Assembly: GCA_013407085.1 (NCBI GenBank)
Contig: JACCGJ010003248.1
Coordinates: 1 to 64,000 of the forward strand
DNA from: Atriophallophorus winterbourni
Taxonomy: Eukaryota > Platyhelminthes > Trematoda > Plagiorchiida > Microphallidae
Length of the DNA: 64,000 nucleotides
Direction of reading: 5' to 3'
The notes beneath the pieces are model-generated. The model was not told the origin of the DNA. It saw only the letters and a program-made list of their open reading frames with translations, and did not search any database. Position 1 is the stretch's first letter. The number at the start of each line of letters is the position of its first letter. Made by a program: the position numbers and the translations under genes. Shown in pieces: positions 51,818 through 63,790 of the stretch.

Positions 51818-51872
51818 GAAAGTACTGGACTCGAGTTTCGCTCTTATTTGAGCTCATCAGCAGTGCATATCC
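51818..51872 (-). ncRNA. Type I hammerhead ribozyme motif, catalytic core intact
   Basis: Read on the - strand: stem I strand GCACTG, core CTGATGA (51860-51854), stem II GCTC-AAATAA-GAGC, core GAAA (51839-51836), a minimal stem III CTCGAG, cleavage triplet GTC (51830-51828), then stem I return CAGTAC. Stem I pairs five of six positions next to the core. Every invariant core base I know of is present. The very short stem III is typical of retroelement-borne type I hammerheads, which often work as dimers. Confidence 0.88.
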
Positions 51873-51885
51873 TCCGCTTCGGGTG

Positions 51886-51896
51886 GGATTCGAACC
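51886..51896 (-). promoter_or_regulatory. tRNA-like B box of the - strand hammerhead unit
   Basis: On the - strand it reads GGTTCGAATCC inside GGGGGTTCGAATCCCACCC, a T-arm-like sequence. Conservation in both units suggests it belongs to the element. Confidence 0.65.
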
Positions 51897-52358
51897 CCCG
51901 ACAATCACCATTGTAGTCTCACGCCTTACGACCGATCGCAATTAAGTGTTTATGAATCTTTCTCCAGACCGGCACATTTGAGTAGTTTTGGTTGCCCGAC
52001 CAGTTCAGAAGGAGCCAGCAACATCTGTCGCCCAACCGCTTACATTGTCGACCATCGGGATCAACTTTATGAATATTTCGATGGCACGGATGAGTAGTCA
52101 CAAACACAAACAACATATTCTCCAAAAATCGTTTAAACAACAATGCCCATCAGATCTAATCGGTGTTAGCTTATACCGTATCTGATGGGGAGAACTGAAA
52201 CGGAGATCTGCTCGGTTGGGTGACCGAACAAATTTTGCTGGCTCCTGAACTGGTCGGGCAAACAAAGATACTCAAATGTGCCGGTCTGGAGAAAGATTTA
52301 TAAACGCTTAATTGCGATCGGTCGTAAAGCGTGAGACTACGTTGGTGTTTGTCGGGGG

Positions 52359-52369
52359 GTTCGAATCCC
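52359..52369 (+). promoter_or_regulatory. tRNA-like B box upstream of a hammerhead
   Basis: GGTTCGAATCC matches the Pol III B-box consensus exactly and is followed by CCACCCC, mimicking a T-arm. It lies 15 bp before GGAGGATATG of the hammerhead. The mirror copy is at 51886-51896 on the - strand. A clear A box is not evident. Confidence 0.65.
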
Positions 52370-52383
52370 ACCCCCGAAGCGGA

Positions 52384-52438
52384 GGATATGCACAGCTGAT
52401 GAGCTCAAATAAGAGCGAAACTCGCGTCTAGTGCTTCC
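52384..52438 (+). ncRNA. Type I hammerhead ribozyme motif, slightly degenerate
   Basis: Stem I strand GCACAG, core CTGATGA (52396-52402), stem II GCTC-AAATAA-GAGC (52403-52416), GAAA (52417-52420), stem III CTC-GCG with one mismatch, GTC (52426-52428), stem I return TAGTGC. Relative to the - strand copy, stem III has lost one pair and stem I has a mismatch and a wobble next to the core. Cleavage may be weak. Confidence 0.85.
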
Positions 52439-52946
52439 ATTATGGACCTACATGGTTAATTTCGGACACATGGCACGAATGTTGCGATGAGTGGCCAGAT
52501 ATGCGCCACCTGTTATGTGTTGACTTGAAATGACCTGACTCTATCATTTCCGGCTTCTCTCTATACTCCTCCACGTGGCATCCGCTTATCTAAAACCGGT
52601 GGTCGCGTTAACTGCTTGCTTATACCCACAGCCTAAGACTGGGCAAGAAACATTTAACTCTGTCAATAATGCACACCTTTCAACTTCAGTCGTTGACATT
52701 GTTGCAATATTATGGCCACCTTTCTGTCATTGCATATTCCAATCATACGATTCTCTTTAATCAGTTTCACTGACGGTGATTGCATAATATTGCAACTAAA
52801 TTATCGTTAAATCAGGATTAATGTTTTGTGTCTGATAAGCGTAAGCAGTTTCTTTTATTCAATTTATACACGGTGGTCTGAAAGGCTCGTTTTATCATCG
52901 AAAGCATCAGATTTTAGCAACGCGCATTTCTTATCCCAATTGCCAG

Positions 52947-55900
52947 CCCCACTTGGATTTTAATAGCACATACGAAAATATTAAGACGGAATTATGTCGG
53001 ATGAATCAACTGTTGAAAGAGTATTACGAAACTGATGTTGCCAACGAACGACACCGTGCTGCGTTATCTTCAATTTCGACTTCCCTAAATGCCATCCGAA
53101 GTCTAGTCTCATCTGTCATGGCCTGCTGGAACCCGATTGTGATCAACCCGGAAGAAAAATCTTCACATCTCCATGTTACCCCGGACAAGTAAGCACGCCT
53201 CTTGTACGATCTCACCGTCGCAATGCGAAATCTCTAAGATTTGATACTAATACTGATGTTCCACGCGTGATTTTGCAATACGGCATCATGTGGAATGGAA
53301 TTCAGTTTATAGTCCGACATTTAGAATGAGACATTGATCTAGAGTGGGTTCTTCGTTTTCCTAATCGATAATACAGTGGTTTATTTTTTTCTCGTTTTGT
53401 TCCTGAAAATATTTACATTTTTAACTACTCGTTTGCATACTTAATGGTGATCTTTTGAGTTTTCAACCAATCTTAGTTTCATATTCATAGTTGGAAGTGA
53501 AATTGTTTTTCCGGGTAGAGATATAAAATATCTGTTTGACCGCTTGCATAATGGACGATTTGATAATGATTCTTTACTCAATTTCAGAGATTGTTCTTTT
53601 ACTTACAAGGAACGGGGAACTCTTGACTGTGGTAAAATTAGCAAAATGATAACGCATGTTTACCCCACTGCGATTATTCACTGTGTCGCTAACCTTTTGC
53701 ACTAGCCGATGTTTGATAATTTTGTGCATTTCAATGCAATGTGGCCTAATCCTTTGCACTCTGAGTGGCGTATAGAACGGCAACAACCACCTCATCGGTT
53801 TCTGTTTGGTGCAACTTCGTGGAGTATGTAGAACCCGATAGAATGGAAATAGACATAAAAGATTTTCTGCCTGTGAAACCATAGTATACTTTTGTTGCGA
53901 AAACACGAACCACAATCACCTGTATGAGTCGCACTACTTTGTAGCCATCTTGGAGTGTTTGAATAATCTAGTGGGTTTGAAAGTGGAGTGCCGAGGATAG
54001 CTTTCTAAGATGCGTGACACTGAATGCCATAAGAAAGCTGTCGTGCTGATGTCGTTCTACTTGTTTATAACGTTTGATTGAATGCGTGATTGATTCGAGG
54101 TGTAGGTACCTCGCCACAGCGCGTCTGTGTCTAATATTCTACGGGTTCTTTACCCTTTTAGCTCTTACCCTTTTCTCGTCTTTTAAGTGTCATAGTTGTA
54201 TGCCCTCCGAGAAGTCGGTAATCGCTACCAATGTATTGCTGTACATGAAGAAGAAGAAGATGATGATGGTGCTACTTTTGGTCCCAGAGATCACGAAGGA
54301 ACCCGTCTCACCAAGACTTTTGACAAGAGGTTAAACACTAAAGGAAGGAAAACCGCCATAATTCAGCGACATGCGCCCGCATTGCATAAAATTATATCGG
54401 CTACTAATAAGCGTCTTGGGCGCTTGAAGCGGAATCACTATGTCATATTGGAACACAAATGCTCTACTTAACGCAATAATTTTATAAGATAGGTTGTTCT
54501 AAGTGTCATATTAACAAGATAATGTGTCCCCGATATTTAATTAAAAATCTATTGTGAACGCCCCTAGCCAGTATTTGTGTGTACAATAAGCACCATTCAG
54601 TTTTTCTCACTCTACAAACAACCACAGACATCCACTCGAAAAGATTTCTAAATCTACCCTCAACACTAGGAAATGTTTGTTTTTCCACATGTGATTAGCC
54701 TAACCAACTTATTGTGTTGGTACTTTCTATTAACCGCTCCGGAAATATGATCATTGAGCCGTATTCATGTCTGATTTGGGAATTAATAAAACCGGAACCT
54801 GTGCTGAATCGTTACTTTTATCGCTTAATTGAGTTTGCTGCAACAAAACATCGAAGAATCAAAGTAATGTGTTGCTCACATCCCCCGCAATTAATCCGGT
54901 TTCTGGCTGTTTGCCGTCATCAGGTGGAGACAGTAAGCTTAGGTTCAGTGAGCCTTGAAACATCACAGAATTATTATTTTGCCACTTTTGCTTGAATACC
55001 ATTAATTCCCAGTGACCGACATTTTCTGTACCATATAGTGTTATTTTCATTATTTATCAATTTCTCATCTTGCGTAATGTGGTAATTAGAATGACAATTT
55101 AATTCGAAATAACTCAGCTTTTTTGCGCGTTCGTTACATTCTCGAGATACACCAGGAGCCGATAATTAATCCAGGTTTTTATACACGCTGGTCTTGCTCA
55201 GATCTAGTACACATTGTGATAGCAAAGTAATTCTTAGCAGCTCAACAAAAACCTGTTTCGGGCTAGCGCAGATATATCAGTTTTAAACCTCTGCGATGAA
55301 ATGTGTTCTAATTCAACAATCTGGATGAGCTACGAGTTTGTATTCCACGGAGTATTAACTGTTTGGTCGTTTGCTTAGAGTAAAGGTGATAGAAGCATTT
55401 ACCTGAGGTACTCCAATCGATGTTTCGAAGGTTTTTTCGTGCACCTGTTAACTATTTTATTGAATCTTGTTTAATTAATCGACAACATCCGCATAATACG
55501 CAGCTATAAAATGGATACTGACATTTTTCGGTTACTCAATACTGCGTTATTAAAACTTGGCCCAACTTAACTCAATTTTATGGTAGTGGGACAAAAATCG
55601 GTCATATCAACCTTCTTGTTTTAGCCGATTCCTCTTAGATCTTGTCCATCGATTTCATGAATCGTATGTCCAACTATCTGGTTGGATCGATCAACAGATG
55701 GAATCGCTGAATGCCACAGTCAATGCGGACTCGCCCAGACCACTGCCTGATGTTTCGTCGTTACATTCAGTTGCTCTAGGATATGATTTATTAAACGATT
55801 TCCAGTCACGAGTTTTGGTGAGTCTTCCAGCATAAATAGGACTTTTAAATTCTGTATTCTAACTCTTACGAAACGTTGTATTCAAAATGCACAGCCCATA

Positions 55901-58900
55901 TTTGAAACGTTACAATCCCAAGGTCAGACAACACTTATCGATCCGCTTGTTCTCAAGCATGCTCTCGATGAACAAGCTGTCGAGTAAGTTGAGTTCATCA
56001 AGTCATGTAACACAATATCATCAAACGTTGCAGTATAATGTTGAATTTTTCTACAGAGTGCCGTCTGACAAATCCTCAGCCTCGGCAACTCCAAATGAAG
56101 CCCCGTCATCTATTGAGTCGCAATCAGCGTTGACTTTGGAAGATCGGGCTTTATTGGCAAAGTTATGGTCTCACGTGGATATGATGAACGATTCTTCATC
56201 TTGTGAACCCCCGAAACCGCCATTTTTTCACAACTTCGGTGATGGTCCGTCTACAAATCAAACAACATCCCATCAGAGACCAGTGAATTCTGATTTTCCC
56301 ACCTATTTGAACATGTTGGCCGATATAATTCGTCCTAAAACTGATTACACGGAAAGTCCGGCTGTAATTTTAGGGTAAGTGCTGCTATTATTTTCGGTCG
56401 TCCGCTTTGATATTCCGTTATGTTGCAAGGCACGCGGGTTCACTGATGAGGGCAGTCGTAGGTTGTGCCACGGAAAACATAAAAGCATTGTTATTATTAT
56501 GATTATCATCAACCTGTTTTAAGTTTCATCACACAGATTTTAACAGAACAGAAGGACGAATGTTTGAGAAATTTCGCTCAAGGTGATGCCAGTTTTTTCG
56601 TTTTCCTGCCGTTAATAAGACGATTAATCAGTTTACTGACACTTAATCCCCAGACATTTAACCCTCAAGTCACTTCATCCCCAGTTTGATAACTTCTGAA
56701 GAATACAGAATACGTTTTAATGAATTTATTTAGTAGAAGAGATGTGCAATTGATTTTAAGAACGTCAATCTTTCCGTAGTTGAGTATCGCTGAATTTCTC
56801 GAGATGTCCTGGCGCATATCTCAGCATACGTTTTTCTTCTGTTTGATATGAACCCCAGCACTTGCTCGAAGAACTAAGGCCGTATGCTGTCGGTAATTCT
56901 TTCGCAAACCGTTAAGAAATGTCCACGTGGTGGGATGTTGGTAAGAAAACATTGACTGTAATGCATGATTCCAGCATTTTACAGCATTATTCGTTCGGGC
57001 AACACCACTATTTGCGTCTTCATACTTATTCCAGGTTTCAGGTGGAAATATAGCTGCTGTAAAGTTTTCTCTTCTACCTCTAATTCGCCTACCTCGAACA
57101 AAGGTATGTTCAAAATAAGATTACAGTTCATTCATCCTCTCACTTTGAGGCATAGATTCGGCTAAAATTTCAAATGTGCCGACTACATCATTCAACGGCA
57201 CAATCATGAGGCGTAAATCATCATCTGCCTCATAATCTGCTTTCATCCCTAGTTCACATATTTCTCGTTTAATGGCATGACATCTCGAGCAATTCAGCAT
57301 TCTTAAAATCAATTGCACATATCTTCTGCTAAATAAATTCATTTAAACGTATTCTGCATTCTTCAGAAGTTATCCAACTGGGGATTAAGTGACTGAAGAT
57401 TAAGTGACCGGATACCGATTAATATATCAAAATGTAACGAGTTGATCGTACTCATCCAAACCACACACAGTGCTTTCTCGAGTGAACCTTACTATGTCTA
57501 AGATACGATGGCTATGTTGTGTGAAATCTAACTCGCACTCATCGGCTGCATAGGGGGGGTGTTTTTAAAGTTTTTGTGCTCACTGTTAACATTCTTGTAC
57601 ACCATATTGATCCGCTGTGTGTGCTGTTCAATTTTTTCATCGACACGTTAACTTGCGCGTTTAGTAAACCACTTTGAGTTATACCTTTGTTGACTAACCA
57701 ATCAGCTTTGATTGTTTCGCAGTATCCAATCAGGTTGCTCTTCATTCCGTTCAATCGATCAATCCGATTCACAATCCACCCATTCATCTTCTGCGTCCGG
57801 ACCACATGCAATCGTCGATCTGTCGCGTTTCGTACATTCTCCTTCTGCGGACAGTAGGTTTTCCACAGTAGACGGCAACCACGCCAGCTTTTGTCGTTCG
57901 CTCTCCGTCCCTCAGATGAGTTCAGACACCGCACAGGATAAGACAAGTGACAACAAGGTAAGCGTTCCTAATGCTGGCCCACCTAGTATTCCTTTTACCT
58001 CGTCTGTCAAGTCACATGGAACTGATAGCTTACTGGCCGTAGCGGGATCAGATAAATCACCTTAATAACATTCGCATTTACTCGGATTGCACGGTGCTTT
58101 TCTCGCTTTTCATACTCACGTAAATTATTGATTTTATATGGATCACCATTTTCTCCTCTATCAGTATTTGTGTATGCATGAAAGCACAAGCCTAATCCAG
58201 GCAAAGTGCCACGTAGTCATAGGATACCGTCAGGTTGCCAAGGCCTAGGCAGATATGAGTAATGAAAGTGGAATAGAAATGGCAGTGAGACTCCGACGTG
58301 TTTTCGCATGCAGCTCACTACCGGTTGCAATCAACGTATCCTATATCAGTACGACTTATAACGAATTATTGTTTAGCCCCAACTTTTATACTATGGCTGT
58401 AATCCCTCAATTTCACCTTACCGGCACACCGTCACATGAATCTCGTTGGTATACTAATTGACCTCACCAGGAGTACCTCAGCATTACTACATTTTAGAAC
58501 ACGACTTTACTCTATAGCGTTCGTTTAATTTCATATCTCATGTTTCTTAAGACAACGGCCTCGCCGTGTTGAGTTATATGCACTGCTTGTGTGACTGTTT
58601 TCAGCTTTGAGCTTCCTTATTTCCTAGTTAAAACTGTAATGTTGCAGAAGAAATTACCACCATAGTTCAGTGTCATCATCACCGTGAAACAAATCTGGAG
58701 TCGAGCAAAATGGGGCGCAACACGAAGCAAGAAATTCAAATAAGCAAACATGTAAAAATGAAACGATTTGGCGAAATTTGCGAATACGCATGATAAACAG
58801 CTGTTTGTAGTTTTAATACTTGCGATTTAGGATTTTTTCAAAAAAGGTACAATGATGTAAGGGGAAAAGTCATACCCCGTGATGAAAAACACTTTTCCGT

Positions 58901-61900
58901 TTATGCTACACATGGTTAATGGATGGTTTTTTCGTAGCTGTAAAACGCTGCTGCATTGTGCTACTTTCATATTACGTGGTGAACCGTATGAACGGGAACG
59001 CTTTGTACCACACGATTTAATGGATAAGTTTTGAGTTTTTTCACTGATCACTTCGATTTCGTATGGGTCTGCTAAAATCATGTGTGCTTGGCTTATGATT
59101 GATCATTAAAATGGTTCTCATTCTCGTGCTTATTCGTGCTGTGTTTTCGCCATTTACGGTTAACCATCCACTGTATTGGCTGCATCTTTTTGGAGAGTTT
59201 GCTTAACCTTGTTTGCTGTGAAAGCGGAGTGACGAGAAAAGCTTGTTATGATGCATGACAATGAAAGCCGCAAGGAAGCTGCCATGCTGATGTCGCTCTA
59301 CTCGTTCACGAAACTTGATCAAAGGCATATTCCATTCGAGGTATAGGCACCTCTTCCCAGTTTGTTTTTGCTTACTCTTCTATAGAAGCCGTAGTTATTT
59401 AAGTCCCACCCTTCCCCATCTTTTAGGATTTTACTTTTTCATGGTTGTGGCAGTTAAGCATTCGATACATGCTACCGGTGTAACGCTATCTGTGATGATG
59501 ATGATGATGATGTATTAGCTGCAACCAATGACAATCAAGATCTCATCTCAATCTCATGTCACTGTGGCACTCTTAAATTGCTTTCTAGACCTAGTATTTC
59601 CGCCCATGTGCCAACGACTCGGAACTTTACTTCAGGTATACACAACTTGGTAGTCCATGAACTGGTGATTTCCTTCAGGATTAGATTGGCATTAGTTAAA
59701 CTCCAGATTGTATCAATGGGCATTTCTGAAATGAATTATCTTGTAGGTTAGCTGTGGGATGTAAGCCACACCAAACTTTAAACGTACAGTTATTCATATT
59801 AATAAGGCGAGCCCCAATCAACAACTTACTCTCATTCGCTTTTCCATTCTTGATTCGACATTGTGAATGTTGGCTACATTTCGTACATATCAAAGTAAAC
59901 CGGAACACACTGAATAATTGTTTGTGCAACTTTAATACTTAAATGAGGATATTTCCTACGTCGTATGGTTGAAAATTGAAGTTGCTTAGTAAATGATTTT
60001 GTCAACAGTGTTTATTAAGATTCAATTGAAATCGACGACCTCACTCCACTTGTATTTACTATCCAAATGACTTCAGAGAAAAGTATTCCGTGCATAACCA
60101 AGTTATCCAAGTGTTTCACTTTTTGAAATTTACAACCGGTTAACCCCATAACTCTGGTTTTTTGCGTTTCGTAAATTCAGTTCAATTCCGTTCTTGAAAT
60201 CACTTACCGTCGTCAACGTAAATCTCGCGCGTTGAATGGCATCTTAGGCATGTAGCGTTGAAAATTTCAAGTTCACCTTAAACGAAACATTGAAATGGAA
60301 TTGCATCTTTTCTGTTAACCAATAAATTGCAGCGGAAAAGCGTTCGCTATTTAGATCCGAGCAGCTTCCCTCGCCCAAATATGGTACATTTGTATTCAAT
60401 GGTAGTCGAAGTTGGCCCTACTAGCGAACGTGGTTCCCAACCATTGTGATGAACATTAGACAACCGAAAGCTAAAAAGAGGACCATATATGTATATATAT
60501 GTATGTATGAAATCACAAACTTGATCCAGGCAGGACACCGCACATTCATAGAATGAATGAATGCACAAGCCTGATCCAGGAAAAGTGCCGTACAGTCAGA
60601 TACTGCACGTGGGCTGAGATACTGTCAGGTTGCCCAGGCCTAGACAGATATGAGAATGAAAATCGAAATGGTAGTGAGACTCCAGCCTGTTTCAGCATGC
60701 AGCTCACCACCGATGGCCAATCATAGACGGTCATGAGACAAGCAAACTTGAGCTAGTTTTATCAGAGGATTTTGAAGAATGACGAAAGCGTGTTGATTGC
60801 TATTATCCTAGCATAGACTAAAGACTGAAAAAAGATGAAGAAAGGCTTGACTATATAATGCAATGCTTTTCGATTGCAATGCTTAAGACACTAGGTTTTA
60901 GTGCTGCAATTGAATGGTTTTGGCCTCGTTCGGTCGATGTCGACCGTGGATGTACATCACAATCACATGAATTTTCATGTTCTGCAGCTGATTAAACCGT
61001 CCGATTCGAGAGAAACAATCTCTCCCGCAGCGTTTGCGACGATAGACAGAACTCGGTCGTTCGGCGTCAGTTGCACGCCAGCGACGTTATCTGCGTTCGG
61101 CAGCCAAGAGCTGAATCTGCTCCTCTCCAGCTTGCAGACGACGCTTTACACAATGCTTGCAATGTGAGCGGTCAATAGAAAGTTTTTCCCAACTGTCAGG
61201 GTCAATGCCAAGAGCTTTCATATCTCTTTTGCAAACGTCTTTGTACCGCAAGTGCGGTCTGCCCAATGGTCGACTTCCTAATTGCAACTCGCCATAGAGT
61301 AGATCTTTCGGAATACGACCATTTTCCATTCTGTAGACATGACTAAGCTACCGCAGGCGGCGCTGTCGTAATAGGGTGAACAAGCTCTGTGGACCAGCTT
61401 TTGAAAGCACTTCAGCATTAGTCACTCTGTCCATCCACGATATGTTCAAGATACGACGGATGCTTCTTAGATGGAAAGCATTCAGCTTCCGTTCGTGTCT
61501 TGCGTGGGTTGTCCAGGTTTCACTGCCGTACAGTAAAGCATTTAGTACGCACGCGCTGTATACCATCATCTTTGTCTTTACAGTCAACTTGCGGTTACCC
61601 CAAACACTCTATAATGCGATGCTTGAGCTTACCTATGTTTCATACTTGCATCTTATTGTTTTTCGAAGACAATACCACCACCCCGACACCAATTCAACTG
61701 TTTCACAAAGATATACACCATGTTGTACTCATTTAGTTTACCCAGCTAATTCATAACAACCCCAGGTGGTTGATAAACTTATTATCAAACCAATTTCATT
61801 TCAGTCATCTGCGTATTTGTCAAATTCATCATGGGATCATGACATGCCCCTACTGAACAGTCCACTGGATGATAACCGCATGCAAGAGGCTGTCGCCGCG

Positions 61901-63332
61901 GCAATGATGCAACAACAAGTTTTAGAAACGCAACCAGTTTATTCGGATGTACGTTTCAAATGTTTTTTAGTCTTACACCCTCCTCCGTAATCTGTTTGTT
62001 CTGAATAAATTATGCTCACACGACTGTTGTGCTAACAACGCGACTGCATTCACATTTGCTCCGATTTGGTTTTTCCCCACATTCTAATGACTTTCCTTCA
62101 TTGTTCTCATATCTATCTGCCAGCTTTTCAACCCACTATGCTCTGCTAACGCCCGTTCTTGCAACCAATGCCTTGCTAACCATCAAACTAATGCACGCAA
62201 CCCTGACAACACAATCCCGCTGTGTCATTCTGAGTTCAAGACAAACACCGAAGCTGATTGGGAAATGATCGAAGTCGATGGGAAAAAGTATCGAAAACAT
62301 TTCGAACGCCGTGTTGTTATTCAACGTCATCGAACAAAACAGGTATTGCTCGTGCACCCCCTTTGTGAAACCTGATCCGTTCACGCTTGACCTTTGCTCT
62401 GTTTTCCGCCCGATTGCTTGCTATCCGAACTAACCACGCATGAGCACATCTCACCGAGGTAGCATACACTTGTGCATTGTGTCCCAGTCTGTTCTGACCA
62501 CTGTGCCACGCAATATTTATTCATAAACGGTGTATCTAAATTTACTCCACTGTGAGATTCGAGCAATTACGCTATTGAATCTACTGAATCTGATCATGTA
62601 ATTGCGTAGATGTTCACGTACTCTTTTGGTTTGCAAAGTTATTGCTTGTCCCGAAAGAACTCTTAACGTATGATGCAGAAACTCGTTTTAACTTTCTCCA
62701 AGATTTCATCTCTTGGGTGTAGTCGGCAGATCGTAGGTGACACCGAGTGTTCTCAATCCTGTCTCACTCACTAGTGCGGATACAAAACAAAAAATGGAAA
62801 GTTTTCATTTCCTACAACACATACTTTTTCCATTCACTCTCATCTCTTTTCAGTAAAGCATTTCGAGTCCATGAGCGTCTGGTTCATAGCTCGATCTTAT
62901 TCGTGTTAAAATCGAGACTGTTTCCGCGACAAAAGCGAACCATAAATGAACATGATTGGTAGAATATGTTTTCCATCTAATATGTGCTCACGTACAATCG
63001 ATAGTTGTTTTAAAACCAGACGTTTCGTGTCAATGGTTGTTTTTCAACTATTTGCACTAACACCATTTGGAATTTATCGCTTCCAGTTCCTGATTGCACC
63101 TACATTGGCTGATGGAAGTGGACCTGACCTGAGTCGCGCTGTCTCTACGGAGCCAAGCGAACGGTCTTCTTCGGCGTTGCTCTCTGATTCGGACTCGGAA
63201 CCGGTGGTCGACTCAGTCAGTGATCAAGACGAGCACGAAACGGACTCGCGCCAACCTACCGCCTCACCACCCAAACCGTTGTTTCAACTCCGGAGAAAAA
63301 TGATCAACAAAAATCGACCACGTAATTGCTGA
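52947..63332 (+). CDS. C-terminal part of a BAG6-like (DUF3538) protein, eight exons
   Basis: Coding exons 52947-53188, 55625-55817, 55895-55983, 56057-56374, 57723-57957, 61805-61948, 62124-62342 and 63087-63332 join GT to AG in matching phase. Together they give 1686 nt, 561 codons plus TGA. The first exon (YENIKTELCRMNQLLKEYYE ... SSHLHV) resembles the helical DUF3538 region of BAG6, a chaperone that guides tail-anchored and misfolded proteins. Later exons are Ser-rich and acidic (SQSTHSSSASGPH; SDSDSEPVVDSVSDQDEHE), with a conserved-looking block DWEMIEVDGKKYRKHFERRV in exon 7. I do not recognise that block. BAG6 identity is tentative. Upstream exons, including any ubiquitin-like domain, are not visible. 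A GTAATT near the stop could be a donor, so the C-terminus is uncertain. The first intron might hold a missed exon. Confidence 0.7.
53930..54290 (+). mobile_element. LINE 3' end, (GAT)n-tailed family
   Basis: GAAAGTGGAGTGCCGAGGATAG, AAGAAAGCTGTCGTGCTGATG, TTCGAGGTGTAGGTACCTCG, TCTTTTAAGTGTCATAGTTG and then AAGAAGAAGATGATGATGG. Collinear with 17870-18130 and 59210-59517. It lies in the first visible intron of the BAG6-like gene. Confidence 0.75.
54865..54975 (+). repeat. Short dispersed repeat copy
   Basis: GTGTTGCTCACATCCCCCGC, AATCCGGTTTCTGGCTG, TTTGCCGTCATCAGGTGGAG and ACAGTAAGCTTAGG. Related to 32594-32700 and 63718-63770. Confidence 0.6.
58168..58335 (-). mobile_element. SINE copy, reverse orientation
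   Basis: GAAAGCACAAGCCTAATCC, AAAGTGCCACGTAGTCATAG, GATACCGTCAGGTTGCC, AAGGCCTAGGCAGATATGAG, GGCAGTGAGACTCCGACG and CATGCAGCTCACTACCGG. It lacks the 5' fifty bases or so of the family. Confidence 0.8.
59190..59517 (+). mobile_element. LINE 3' end, (GAT)n-tailed family
   Basis: GAAAGCGGAGTGACGAG, CCGCAAGGAAGCTGCCATGC, CTCTACTCGTTCACGAAACT, CATTCGAGGTATAGGCACC, TGCTACCGGTGTAACGC and (GAT)n. The best preserved of the three long copies in the window. Confidence 0.8.
60480..60730 (-). mobile_element. SINE copy preceded by a second SINE end, reverse orientation
   Basis: A short 3' end (ATGAAATCACAAACTTGATCC, about 60505-60545) abuts a longer copy (GCACAAGCCTGATCCAGG, GATACTGTCAGGTTGCCCAGG, GGTAGTGAGACTCCAGCC, CAGCTCACCACCGATGGCC). 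Two insertions are stacked. The longer copy is cut after GGCCAATCA. Confidence 0.8.
60930..61600 (-). pseudogene. LINE C-terminal fragment, 5'-truncated
   Basis: On the - strand: LLYGSETWTTHARHERKLNAF and RRILNISWMDRVTN (61530-61410), then after a shift near 61345, ENGRIPKDLLYGELQLGSRP and RPHLRYKDVCKRDMKALGID (61330-61190). This is the post-reverse-transcriptase region of a LINE widespread in invertebrates. The following segment (61080-60935) is its 3' UTR, also found at 19240-19420. It lies antisense in the intron between BAG6-like exons 5 and 6. Confidence 0.85.
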
Positions 63333-63484
63333 TTGTGTTTGCTTCTTGTAACGTTTCGTTTGTAACATGTTAATGATAATAACGATAAAAACAAACAAAC
63401 CAAGCTATACTTGAACGCCAGATTGGCACAGCCAAACTTTCTATGACCAGTCTAAGGCAACTGAGCGAATCTATTCAAATGACG

Positions 63485-63715
63485 AGTTTCAGTACGGATG
63501 TGCAATCGTGCAATACTTCTGTGCTGTGCTGTGCTAAATTGCTCGGTCACCGATAGTGAGCAGCATGCTGAAACACGCTGGAGTCTCACTACCAGTTCTA
63601 TTTCTATTTTGTTTCTCATATCTGTCTAGGCCTGGGCAACCTGAGAGTATATTAGCCCATGTGCAGTCTATGACTTTGCCTGGATCAGGCTTGTGCTTTC
63701 ATACGTACATACTTA
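63485..63715 (+). mobile_element. Full-length-like SINE copy
   Basis: GTACGGATGTGCAATCGTGC, TGTGCTAAATTGCTCGGTCACC, GATAGTGAGCAGCATGCTGAA, GGAGTCTCACTACC, TCTAGGCCTGGGCAACCTGAG, TGACTTTGCCTGGATCAGGC and CATACGTACATAC. It follows the BAG6-like stop codon and may lie in the 3' UTR or just beyond it. Confidence 0.85.
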
Positions 63716-63717
63716 CA

Positions 63718-63790
63718 CACCAGCACAACCGGTTTCTGGCTGTTTGCCGTCATCAGGTGGAGACAGTAATAATAATATTAATAATAATGA
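63718..63790 (+). repeat. Short dispersed repeat copy ending in (AAT)n
   Basis: CACCAGCACAACCGGTTTCTG, CTGTTTGCCGTCATCAGG and TGGAGACAG, then (TAATAA)n. Same family as 54865-54975. Confidence 0.6.

Larger units (their letters stand above)
51765..52450. mobile_element. Inverted pair of hammerhead/tRNA-like units (retrozyme, Smα or Penelope-like)
   Basis: Two copies of one unit lie head-to-head. The - strand copy runs from about 52080 to 51765 and the + strand copy from about 52195 to 52450. Shared order: GTTGGG(T/C)GAC, TTGCTGGCTCC, GAACTGGTCGGGCAA, TCAAATGTGCCGGTCTGGAG, TTAATTGCGATCGGTCGTAA, B-box-like GGTTCGAATCC, GGAGGATATGCAC, and the hammerhead. The pair sits inside the dispersed repeat, which resumes near 52485 (GTGGCCAGATATGCGCCA, as at 31505). 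Hammerheads are known in the schistosome Smα SINE and in Penelope-like elements. No protein domain of either type is visible here. Confidence 0.75.

Noticed and set aside
57035..57103. Candidate extra exon of the BAG6-like gene, between the exons at 56057-56374 and 57723-57957
   Set aside because: With the upstream phase it meets an in-frame stop, and the alternative acceptor breaks the downstream phase. The flanking exons join directly in frame without it.
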